15,862 bases of DNA from DATAMF01 sp964472565 (lineage in GTDB: Bacteria; Chloroflexota; Anaerolineae; Aggregatilineales; Aggregatilineaceae): assembly GCA_964472565.1 (NCBI GenBank), contig CAYYNB010000146.1, forward strand, positions 1-15,862, read 5' to 3'. Position numbers and translations under genes: made by a program. Shown one piece after another: positions 1 to 6,627 of the stretch (positions are counted from its first letter, which is position 1; the number at the start of each line of letters is the position of its first letter). The notes beneath the pieces are model-generated. The model saw nothing but the letters and a program-made list of their open reading frames with translations. It did not search any database and had not been told where the DNA came from.

Positions 1-64
1 ATCCTCAATTATATACACGGGCCGGGGGTTAAAACTTGGTTTTTTACGCAGATTTTATAGGTGC

Positions 65-93
65 TTATCAGCGCCCCAGAGCTATGCTACAAT
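65..93 (+). promoter_or_regulatory. Extended -10 promoter of the methyltransferase-GAF operon
   Basis: A -35-like TTATCA (65-70, 4/6 matches) is followed by a 17-bp spacer and TACAAT (88-93, 5/6). TGC directly precedes the -10, making it an extended -10 element. Transcription would begin near base 100. This removes the in-frame starts at 36 and 84 from consideration and supports the ATG at 126. Confidence 0.6.
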
Positions 94-125
94 TGGTTCA
101 TCTCTGCTCGATTGGATACCTGCCC

Positions 126-1211
126 ATGCCCGACTGCCTTCTTGACCAGATTATTCAAGTGGATGTGCTTGAAATTTTGCCTCAGCTTCAGCCGGGCAGC
201 GTCGATCTGGTGTTTGCCGATCCGCCCTACAATTTGCAGCTTCAGCAGGACCTCTGGCGGCCCAATATGACTCTGGTGGATGCGGTGGACGATGAATGGG
301 ATCAGTTTGCCGATTTTGCGGCATATGATCAATTCACGGCCCAATGGCTGGCAGCCGTCCGCGCGGTGATGCGCGACACCGCCACGATCTGGATTTCGGG
401 CACGTATCACAATATTTTCCGCGTGGGGACCCTTCTGCAAAACCTGGATTTCTGGGTGCTTAATACGATTGCGTGGTCTAAGCCGAATGCGATGCCCAAT
501 TTTCGCGGCACGCGGCTCAAAAATGATGTCGAATTTGTGATCTGGGCGAAAAAGTCGGCCAAGAGCACCTATACCTTCCATCACCATTTGATGAAACAGT
601 TCAACGCGGGCAAGCAGTTAGGCTCGGTGTGGACGATCCCGGTGTGCGGTGGGCCGGAACGTCTGCGGGATGAAGATGGCAAAAAACTGCATCCGACGCA
701 GAAACCCGAAGAACTGCTGCGCCGTATTATTCTTGCCAGCAGCAATCCTGGTGATGTGGTGCTTGATCCGTTTGTGGGGTCGGGCACGACGGTGGCCGTC
801 GCGAAACGCCTACGCCGCCATTGGATCGGCATTGAGCGCGATCCGGTCTACAGCCGGGCCGCCCAGCAGCGAGTCGCGGCAGTCCACCCGCTGGATGCGG
901 ATGATCCGCTGTTTGTGCGGGAGCCGGAAATTCAGCGGGTGCCCTTTACACGCCTGCTCGAACGGGGCTATCTGAAGCCAGGGCAGCCCCTCTATCTCGA
1001 TCAGCCCGCAGCGACGGCCATTATTCTGGACAACGGCCACCTGCGCGCGAATGGTTTTGTGGGTTCCATTCATCAATTGGGAGCGCGGCTCAAACAGTCG
1101 CCCTCCTGCAACGGCTGGACTCATTGGTATTTTACGGACGAAAACACCGGCCAGCGCCAGCCGCTCGATACGCTGCGCCGCAAAATACGACAAGAGGATG
1201 CGCTGTCATGA
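126..1211 (+). CDS. CcrM-like orphan adenine-N6 DNA methyltransferase (beta class) with C-terminal RAMA-type domain
   Basis: This 361-residue protein has the beta-class order of a DNA adenine methyltransferase. Motif IV DPPYN lies at residues 32-36, a target-recognition region follows, and the AdoMet-binding motif DPFVGSGTT is at 214-222, preceded by HPTQKP. The C-terminal part (about 265-355) matches the extra CcrM domain, with the stretches RVPF, GSIHQLGA and CNGWTHWYF. From memory it resembles Caulobacter CcrM along its whole length (NLQL..DL.RP, VDAVDD.WDQF, YHNIFRVG, PNF.GTR), so GANTC methylation is a reasonable prediction, not shown here. The ATG at 126 fits the promoter and the usual N-terminus; earlier in-frame starts lie upstream of the predicted transcript start. 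No restriction endonuclease gene is visible, so it is probably a solitary methylase with an epigenetic or cell-cycle role. It overlaps the next gene by ATGA. Confidence 0.92.
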   Translation: MPDCLLDQIIQVDVLEILPQLQPGSVDLVFADPPYNLQLQQDLWRPNMTLVDAVDDEWDQFADFAAYDQFTAQWLAAVRAVMRDTATIWISGTYHNIFRVGTLLQNLDFWVLNTIAWSKPNAMPNFRGTRLKNDVEFVIWAKKSAKSTYTFHHHLMKQFNAGKQLGSVWTIPVCGGPERLRDEDGKKLHPTQKPEELLRRIILASSNPGDVVLDPFVGSGTTVAVAKRLRRHWIGIERDPVYSRAAQQRVAAVHPLDADDPLFVREPEIQRVPFTRLLERGYLKPGQPLYLDQPAATAIILDNGHLRANGFVGSIHQLGARLKQSPSCNGWTHWYFTDENTGQRQPLDTLRRKIRQEDALS

Positions 1212-1810
1212 CCGATCATGAAGACCGACTGAATGATGTGAACCAAACATTATCCGAAGTGCGCCGGGACCTGGAATATGCCAATTCTACCGGCGAAGTG
1301 TACGAACTGCGCGCGCTGCAACTGCTGCTGGAAGTGACCAAAGCGATGCACAGTGAGCATGATATTTATTCTCTGATCACCTACATCCTGGACAGTGCGC
1401 TGTCCTTCGCCGAGGCGGATCGCGCTTTTCTGATGCTGTTGGACGACAACGGCGTTCCCCGGTTCAAAATGGGCCGTTCCTATGATGGCCGTTATTTGCC
1501 CGAAGACCATTTTGTGATTTCATCCAGCGCCGTCCAGGAGGCCCTGGAGGGCGTGCAACCGTTGATTGTGGCCGATGCGCTTCAGGATCAGGAATTCAGC
1601 AAGCGGCAGAGTATTCAGGATTTGGACCTGCGTACGATTATGGCGGCTCCTTTACGGATCAAGAAGCGCACGCTGGGCCTGATTTATGTGGACAGCAATC
1701 GCCCGCTGACCCGCTACAGCAAACATCATCTGAATGTGATGAGTTCACTGGCGGATCAGGCGGCTATCGCGATTGCGAATGTTCAGAAATTTGAGACGCA
1801 TCACGGGTAG
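1208..1810 (+). CDS. Stand-alone GAF-domain protein
   Basis: A 200-residue soluble protein. The N-terminal 35 or so residues are charged and helical, possibly a coiled coil. The rest is one GAF domain, recognised by the hydrophobic strand pattern RAFLMLLDD, the central PLIVADAL, the strand MAAPLRI followed by LGLIYVDS, and the closing helix LADQAAIAIANVQ. GAF domains bind small ligands such as cyclic nucleotides or act as dimer and redox sensors; no output domain is attached here. The start ATG overlaps the methyltransferase stop (ATGA), and AGAGGATG lies 8-9 bases upstream, so the two are translationally coupled. Its last 47 bases overlap the 3' end of the convergent fur gene. The ligand and partner are unknown. 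It may sense a signal for a separate kinase or cyclase, or modulate the methylase. Confidence 0.85.
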   Translation: MTDHEDRLNDVNQTLSEVRRDLEYANSTGEVYELRALQLLLEVTKAMHSEHDIYSLITYILDSALSFAEADRAFLMLLDDNGVPRFKMGRSYDGRYLPEDHFVISSSAVQEALEGVQPLIVADALQDQEFSKRQSIQDLDLRTIMAAPLRIKKRTLGLIYVDSNRPLTRYSKHHLNVMSSLADQAAIAIANVQKFETHHG

Positions 1811-2252
1811 ATTCGTCGAGTTCGGCGGTGCAGTCGGCGCAGTAACCGGTAAAACAGGCACAAGCGCTGATCACGCTGACCCCTTTCCGCCGGACGAGTT
1901 CACTCGCCATCTGGTTAAGCAGATCGGCGTGAATCAGCACGCGCCGTCCACACCGCACGCAGGTGAGATAGTGCTGTTCCGGCCCTTCAGACAGCCGGAA
2001 GACCTCGCGGCGGTGTTCCGGTTCAACATAGCGGTGATCCACCAACCCTAATTCAGCCAGCAAATTCAGCGTGCGATAGACTGTCGCGAGGCTGATGCTG
2101 CTGTCCTGGTCGTGGGCCAACAAATAAATTTCCTCAGCATCCATATAAATGGGGGTGCCCGCCATCACTTGCAGCAGCAGTGTACGCTGAGGTGTCACCT
2201 TGAAGCCGCGTTCTCGCAGCAGCGCTTCAGTTTCGTCAATTAAATGCGGCAT
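1764..2252 (-). CDS. Fur-family metal-responsive transcriptional regulator (Fur/Zur/PerR type)
   Basis: A 162-residue Fur-family repressor. The N-terminal winged helix carries the family signatures TPQR (20-23) and SLATVYRTLNLL (54-65). The C-terminal dimerisation domain has the two structural-zinc pairs C98/C101 and C138/C141. Only one histidine (H94) lies just before CVRC, where many relatives have two or three, so the regulatory metal site may be modified and iron, zinc or peroxide sensing cannot be assigned. The ATG at 2252 was chosen because GGAGG lies 5-6 bases upstream; a GTG four codons earlier overlaps that GGAGG. It sits 33 bp after the acetyltransferase gene and is probably cotranscribed with it, though a TATAAT in the gap may give an internal promoter. 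The last 20 or so residues are rich in S, E and R, and most are encoded opposite the GAF gene end, so they are probably a non-conserved tail. Confidence 0.93.
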   Translation of the reverse strand: MPHLIDETEALLRERGFKVTPQRTLLLQVMAGTPIYMDAEEIYLLAHDQDSSISLATVYRTLNLLAELGLVDHRYVEPEHRREVFRLSEGPEQHYLTCVRCGRRVLIHADLLNQMASELVRRKGVSVISACACFTGYCADCTAELDESTRDASQISEHSQSR

Positions 2253-2269
2253 ATTGTCCTCCACATCTG

Positions 2270-2275
2270 ATTATA
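2270..2275 (-). promoter_or_regulatory. Possible internal -10 element before fur
   Basis: A perfect TATAAT on the minus strand sits in the 33-bp gap between the acetyltransferase stop and the fur start, which would give an 11-base leader. I see no convincing -35 at 16-18 bp (the 17-bp position reads GGCCAA), so this is weak. It could allow fur to be expressed apart from thrC. Confidence 0.3.
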
Positions 2276-2285
2276 ACGAAATCTG

Positions 2286-3158
2286 CTAACCTTTGGCCGA
2301 CGACCCCACCGCGAACAGTTGATCGGATGCGCCTAACTGCTCGAAGGGGCCGTTGACCATACGCAGCGGCGGGTTAGGGCGCTCCTCTAAATGGAAGGCG
2401 TGGGCCAGTTCCCGCGCCTGGGTATTCGTTTCGAGCACGCCAAACGCAAACGGCAGATCGCCAATTTCGGCCACAAGGCTTTCAAGCAGATCGCCGGGGC
2501 GGTGGGCAGTCGGCAGCACCAGCCAGGGGCCAACCATGACGATCCCCTCGCCGCGCCGCCCAAAGATGAACCCGTTTAGCTGCCCCTCTTCTTCTAACAC
2601 CTTGCAGAGTTCGGGATAGAGCAGCAGGCGGCGTTTCAGAAAGAAACGGCGGTCTGCGCCGAACGCTTCCCGGTCCAGCACACACGCTAGATCCAGGTCG
2701 CCCAGTTGCATCGGGCGCACGGACGGGTGCGCGACCCCTTCGACCTGCCGTTGATCCAGGTTTCCGACATAACGCACCGAGCGGCAGATCGTGCGGAATC
2801 CGGCCCGCTCATACAGCGGAACGGCCTTGACCACTCCATCGAGGTAGACGCTGTGCGCGCCGCCGCGCCGCAGCGCTTCAACGGCGGCATCGACCAACTG
2901 CCGCCCGATGCCCTGGCCGCGTCGTTCGGGCAGCACGATCAGATTCCCGATGAAGCCTGTTTCACCGTAGCCTGTCCCAAACACGATCCCCACCGGCTGA
3001 TTATGCTCGGCATACGCGATCAGACTGGTCAGCGGCGACTGCATATACAGGCTTTCGAGTTCGACTCGTGTTTCGCTGGCCCATTCCTGAAGCGCGATGC
3101 AGTGAACGGCAAAATCGAGATCGGCAGGGCGCATCGGCATAATAACTAATGGTTGCAT
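2286..3158 (-). CDS. Tandem GNAT-domain N-acetyltransferase
   Basis: A 290-residue cytoplasmic protein with two GNAT-like halves. The N-terminal half (about 1-140) is a canonical acetyl-CoA-dependent acetyltransferase: strand GFIGNLIVLP leads into the pyrophosphate-binding loop RGQGIG (80-85), and LYERAGF marks the usual C-terminal helix. The second half (about 145-290) begins again with a GNAT-like VRPMQLGDLD and has FGADRRFFLKRRL, as in the YitH/Acetyltransf_18 type of C-terminal domain; it lacks an obvious RxxGxG loop and may form the acceptor side. The substrate cannot be read from the sequence. The start is supported by AGGGGGA 5 bases upstream of ATG. The gene begins 9 bp after the threonine synthase stop, so the two are probably translationally coupled, and fur follows after 33 bp. 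Confidence 0.88.
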   Translation of the reverse strand: MQPLVIMPMRPADLDFAVHCIALQEWASETRVELESLYMQSPLTSLIAYAEHNQPVGIVFGTGYGETGFIGNLIVLPERRGQGIGRQLVDAAVEALRRGGAHSVYLDGVVKAVPLYERAGFRTICRSVRYVGNLDQRQVEGVAHPSVRPMQLGDLDLACVLDREAFGADRRFFLKRRLLLYPELCKVLEEEGQLNGFIFGRRGEGIVMVGPWLVLPTAHRPGDLLESLVAEIGDLPFAFGVLETNTQARELAHAFHLEERPNPPLRMVNGPFEQLGASDQLFAVGSSAKG

Positions 3159-3167
3159 ATAGTCCCC

Positions 3168-4451
3168 CTAGAGAAGTGCCTCGACCTCCGCCAGCACGGG
3201 TTTGATCGTGCGCATCTGGTTGGCAAAGGCGGGTGTGATTCCTTTGGATTGCAAATTGTCACTATGATAGTTAATCACGTTATCGGGGTCTTTGAGCAGG
3301 TGCCCGGTCAGAATGGCGACGACATCCGCATCGCGTTCGATGATTCGCTCATCGACCAGCCGCCGGATACCGGCTACGGTGGCAGCGGAGGCCGGTTCAC
3401 AGCCAATACCCGCGCTGTCGATTTGCGCTTTGGCGTCCATAATCGCCTGGTCGCTGACGGTTGTGACCACGCCTTCGGTCCATTGCAGGGCCCGCCGCGC
3501 TTTAGGATAGCTGGCCGGGTTGCCGATCCGGATCGCGGTGGCGATGGTTTCCGCCTTCACACTTTCGAAGGAGGCCCAGTTATTCACAAAGCTGTGATAC
3601 AGCGGCGCGGCACCTTCGGCCTGGATCACGGCGAGCTGCGGCATCCGGTCAATCAGACCCAGCCCATACAGTTCCCACAGCGCCTTGCCAAACGATGACG
3701 AATTGCCCAGGTTGCCACCCGGCACCACGACCCAATCCGGCACGCGCCAGCCGCGCTGGTGCAGCATTTCGATCATGATCGTTTTTTGCCCTTCCAGCCG
3801 GAACGGATTGATCGAATTCAGCAGATAGACCGGGAGTTTATCGGCGGCTTCGCGGACCAGTTCCAGCGTGTCATCAAAATCGCCTTCGACCTGGACATTG
3901 ATCGCGCCATAGGCCACGCTCTGCGCCACTTTGCCCAGCGCGACATAACCTTCCGGGAAAAAGACCAGCGCGCCCAGCCCGCAGATCGCCGCGTAGGAGG
4001 CCATCGACGCGGAAGTATTGCCCGTCGAGGCGCAGATCACACTGCGCGCGCCCACAATCCGCGCCTGTGTGACACCTGTCGTCATCCCGCGATCTTTGAA
4101 GCTCCCCGTTGGATTCTCGCCCTCGTGTTTTAACTGCAACTGCTTCACCCCGGTGTAATCGACCAGTTTGGGCAGCGTCGGATACAGGGTCGTGTTCCCC
4201 TCACCGCGCGTCACCGCCATATCGACGGGCAGATCGGGATACACCAGTTCGCGGTAGCGCCACACGCCCGAACGATCCAGCCGATCCCAACTGCTGAGCC
4301 GCTGATCAAACAAGGCATGGGATACCTTCCCGCGCAGCGCGTCGAGATCGTGGATCACATCCAGCAGGCCATGACAGGCGGGGCAGTTGACAATCGGGCG
4401 GGAGAGTGGGTATTCACTTCCACAGTCGAGACAACGGAGATGGCTAGGCAT
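3168..4451 (-). CDS. thrC: Threonine synthase
   Basis: A 427-residue PLP-dependent fold-type II enzyme that converts O-phosphohomoserine to threonine, the last step of threonine biosynthesis. The N-terminus has a zinc-ribbon-like four-cysteine cluster (C7, C10, C23, C26), seen in many archaeal and bacterial threonine synthases of this subgroup. The PLP lysine is K119 in GSFKDRG, preceded by EGENPT. ASTGNTSAS is the phosphate-binding segment; VVVPGGNLGN and GIGCEPASAA are later active-site strands. The chosen ATG (4451) has AAAGGA 9 bases upstream. A start 28 codons earlier would add a stretch without family similarity. It heads a probable operon with the acetyltransferase (9 bp away) and fur. 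Related PLP enzymes such as cysteate synthase share this fold, but the motifs fit threonine synthase best. Confidence 0.94.
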   Translation of the reverse strand: MPSHLRCLDCGSEYPLSRPIVNCPACHGLLDVIHDLDALRGKVSHALFDQRLSSWDRLDRSGVWRYRELVYPDLPVDMAVTRGEGNTTLYPTLPKLVDYTGVKQLQLKHEGENPTGSFKDRGMTTGVTQARIVGARSVICASTGNTSASMASYAAICGLGALVFFPEGYVALGKVAQSVAYGAINVQVEGDFDDTLELVREAADKLPVYLLNSINPFRLEGQKTIMIEMLHQRGWRVPDWVVVPGGNLGNSSSFGKALWELYGLGLIDRMPQLAVIQAEGAAPLYHSFVNNWASFESVKAETIATAIRIGNPASYPKARRALQWTEGVVTTVSDQAIMDAKAQIDSAGIGCEPASAATVAGIRRLVDERIIERDADVVAILTGHLLKDPDNVINYHSDNLQSKGITPAFANQMRTIKPVLAEVEALL

Positions 4452-4516
4452 AATACAAATCCTTTTGATCGTGCGATTGGAAGACACAAAACCATTATGC
4501 CCCGCCCGGTAAAGTT

Positions 4517-4547
4517 TTTGTAGGGCAGGTCTCACAAATCATGACAA
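4517..4547 (-). promoter_or_regulatory. Candidate promoter of the thrC-acetyltransferase-fur operon
   Basis: On the minus strand TTGTCA (4542-4547, 5/6) is followed after 18-19 bp by CTACAA/TACAAA. This would give a leader of about 60 bases. A second -10-like CATAAT lies nearer the gene at 4494-4499 but lacks a good -35. Confidence 0.35.
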
Positions 4548-4568
4548 GGCATGGACACGTATAAGGAT

Positions 4569-4574
4569 TATAAT
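4569..4574 (+). promoter_or_regulatory. Candidate -10 element of metalloprotease gene 1
   Basis: A perfect TATAAT on the plus strand lies 40 bases before the protease ATG at 4615. No -35 is properly spaced: TGGACA (4552-4557) is only 11 bp away and ATGACA (4541-4546) is 22 bp away. The 163-bp gap 4452-4614 between the divergent thrC and protease genes holds the promoters of both and nothing else that I see. Confidence 0.4.
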
Positions 4575-4614
4575 TGATCCATGTGTTGCAAATTCGTGAA
4601 AGGAAATGCCTGGT

Positions 4615-6540
4615 ATGAGTTTAAATTTCCTGTTCCGCCGAATGTCGAGCCTGGCGCTGGTGATGGTGATTACCGCGCTGCTGCTGGGTGGTCCGGTTTT
4701 CGCGCAGAGTGATCCGCCGCGTCTCGGTGAAGAGACGGTCGCTATGTTGGAAAGCACCCTGGTCCCTGCGCGAGATCGGATCGATCTGGCACAGCGTTTG
4801 TTAGGTGCTGCCAATATCCCCGAACCGCCCACCACTGCCCCCGCTGAATATGAGGTGGGTGATGTGGTGTCTTTCTGGGCCGATAACCTGGATGAGGATG
4901 CCGAATTCCAACTGGATGCCGAACTGGTCTACAAGACCCCGCATATTTATATGTTTTTCCAGGTGGGCGAATCGGTGAACCTGGATGCGGTGAAAAAGTC
5001 GGCGGATACCTTTGAGAATATCATCTATCCCAAAGTCCACGAGGTTTTCGGCAGCGAATGGTCGCCGGGCATTGACGGCGATCCGCACCTGTATATTCTG
5101 CATGCCCGCAATCTTGGTAGTTGGGTGGCCGCCTATTATGGCAGCAGCAGCCAGTATCCATCGGAAGCGGTAGACACCTCTAATGAAAAAGAGATGTTTT
5201 TCGTCAATCTTGACACGATGGATTGGTCTGTCGGAACAGAATACTATGAGGGCGTGCTGGCCCACGAATTTCAGCACATGGTCCACTGGTACGTGGACGC
5301 CAACGAGGAATCGTGGCTAAACGAAGGGATGTCCGAACTCTCCGCGATGATCACAGGCTACGGCCCCAGCGGGTTTGCCTCCGATTTCCTGTTCTATCCG
5401 AACGTTCAGCTTACCACGTGGCCGGAAGAAGATGATCGCGGCATTCACTACGGCGCGGGCTTTATGTTTGTAGCCTATTTTTATGAGCGCTACGGCGAAG
5501 AGGCCACTACCGCGCTGGTCAAAAATCCCAAAAATGGCCTGACTGCCGTCAAGGATACGCTCACCGCGATTGGCGCAACCGATCCGGCCACCGGCGAAGC
5601 TGTGACGGTTGTCGATCTGTATGGCGATTGGCTGGCGGCGAACCTGCTGCAAGACCCCTCGCTGGGAGATGGGCGCTATGGGTATGTCTTCCCGGCCATG
5701 GAAGGGCTGCCCACCGCTGGTATCACGGATGAAATTCAGCCCGAAGGCGTGCCTGTCCCGCGTGAAGCGCCACAGTGGGGGCCGGAATATCTGCACATCA
5801 ACAGCAGCGGTGCGCAAACCCTGCGCTTCACCTTCAAAGGCAGCACCACCGTCGGCCTGATGCCGGTCAATGCCCACAGCGGCGAGTATATGTGGTGGGG
5901 CAACCGCACCGATGACAGCGACACCCGCCTGACCCGCACCGTTGATCTGACGGGTGTGGACAGCGCGACGCTCAAGTATTGGACATGGTACTATATCGAA
6001 GAACTGTGGGACTACGGCTATGTGATGGTGTCTACCGATGGCGGCGCGACCTGGACGCCGATTGAAACCTCCCTCATGACACGGGAAGACCCCCACAGTA
6101 ACAGCTACGGCCCCGGTTATACCGCGCAGAGCGGCGACTGGGTGGAAGAAACCGTCGATCTCACGCCCTATACCGGGCAGGAAATCATGATCCGTTTTGA
6201 ATACATCACCGACGATGCCACGACTCAGCCCGGCATGTTGATCGATGATGTGAGCATTCCTGAGATCGGCTACGCGGACGATATGGAAAGCGGCGTGGGC
6301 GATTGGGTGACAGAAGGCTGGATTCGCACTGACAACATCCTCCCGCAGGATTTTCTGGTGCTGCTGGTCCAGCCGGGAAACAGCGCCCAACCCGTGACGC
6401 GCCTCTTGGGGCCGGATACTGAACCGCTGGGCGAATGGGAATTTGAGGTCGGTGGCGAAGCGTATATCATCGTCTCCGGTCTGGCTCCCGTCACCACCGA
6501 AGCCGCACAGTACACCTACACCCTAACTCCTGTACAATAA
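4615..6540 (+). CDS. Secreted zinc metalloprotease with InhA/M6-like C-terminal domain (paralog 1)
   Basis: A 641-residue exported protein. A Sec signal peptide (1-30) has R8-R9, a hydrophobic core and a VFA cleavage site before Q31. The catalytic domain (about 90-330) carries HEFQH (217-221) followed 16 residues later by E237 in WLNEG, so H217, H221 and E237 should bind zinc and E218 act as base, a gluzincin arrangement. The region from about 420 to 550 contains EYMWWG, the strand-rich STDGGATWTPIE and LIDDVSIPEI, resembling the beta-sandwich found C-terminal in immune inhibitor A (M6) peptidases. The ATG at 4615 is preferred over 4606 because AAAGGA ends 10 bases before it and only 1 base before 4606. 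No cell-wall anchor is evident, so it is probably released. It is followed by a perfect hairpin and a paralogous gene. Annotation as M30-like or M6-like is uncertain; the zincin call is firm. Confidence 0.88.
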   Translation: MSLNFLFRRMSSLALVMVITALLLGGPVFAQSDPPRLGEETVAMLESTLVPARDRIDLAQRLLGAANIPEPPTTAPAEYEVGDVVSFWADNLDEDAEFQLDAELVYKTPHIYMFFQVGESVNLDAVKKSADTFENIIYPKVHEVFGSEWSPGIDGDPHLYILHARNLGSWVAAYYGSSSQYPSEAVDTSNEKEMFFVNLDTMDWSVGTEYYEGVLAHEFQHMVHWYVDANEESWLNEGMSELSAMITGYGPSGFASDFLFYPNVQLTTWPEEDDRGIHYGAGFMFVAYFYERYGEEATTALVKNPKNGLTAVKDTLTAIGATDPATGEAVTVVDLYGDWLAANLLQDPSLGDGRYGYVFPAMEGLPTAGITDEIQPEGVPVPREAPQWGPEYLHINSSGAQTLRFTFKGSTTVGLMPVNAHSGEYMWWGNRTDDSDTRLTRTVDLTGVDSATLKYWTWYYIEELWDYGYVMVSTDGGATWTPIETSLMTREDPHSNSYGPGYTAQSGDWVEETVDLTPYTGQEIMIRFEYITDDATTQPGMLIDDVSIPEIGYADDMESGVGDWVTEGWIRTDNILPQDFLVLLVQPGNSAQPVTRLLGPDTEPLGEWEFEVGGEAYIIVSGLAPVTTEAAQYTYTLTPVQ

Positions 6541-6550
6541 AAGAAGATGC

Positions 6551-6574
6551 AGGGGCGTATCACCATACGCCCCT
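6551..6574 (+). terminator. Perfect 10-bp hairpin between the two protease genes
   Basis: AGGGGCGTAT, loop CACC, then its exact reverse complement ATACGCCCCT, 10 bp after the first protease stop. There is no clear T-run afterwards, so it may be a weak or factor-assisted terminator, an mRNA 3' stabiliser, or one copy of a dispersed palindromic repeat. Confidence 0.6.
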
Positions 6575-6627
6575 CCCATTCTGCTCCGTATTACTATTCT
6601 GTCGGTTGAGTTGTATTGGAAGCGATC

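Noticed and set aside
36..125. N-terminal extension of the methyltransferase from a start at 36 or 84
   Set aside because: These starts lie upstream of the transcript start predicted from the extended -10 promoter at 88-93, and CcrM-like proteins begin near the residue encoded at 126.
2268..2276. Half of a PerR/Fur-box-like sequence (TTATAAT) before fur
   Set aside because: Only one half-site is present; the inverted partner is missing, so it is better read as a -10 element.
5317..6390. 357-residue open frame on the minus strand opposite protease 1
   Set aside because: It is a mirror of a well-supported gene. It shows no domain, no signal and an unnatural H/I/R-rich composition.
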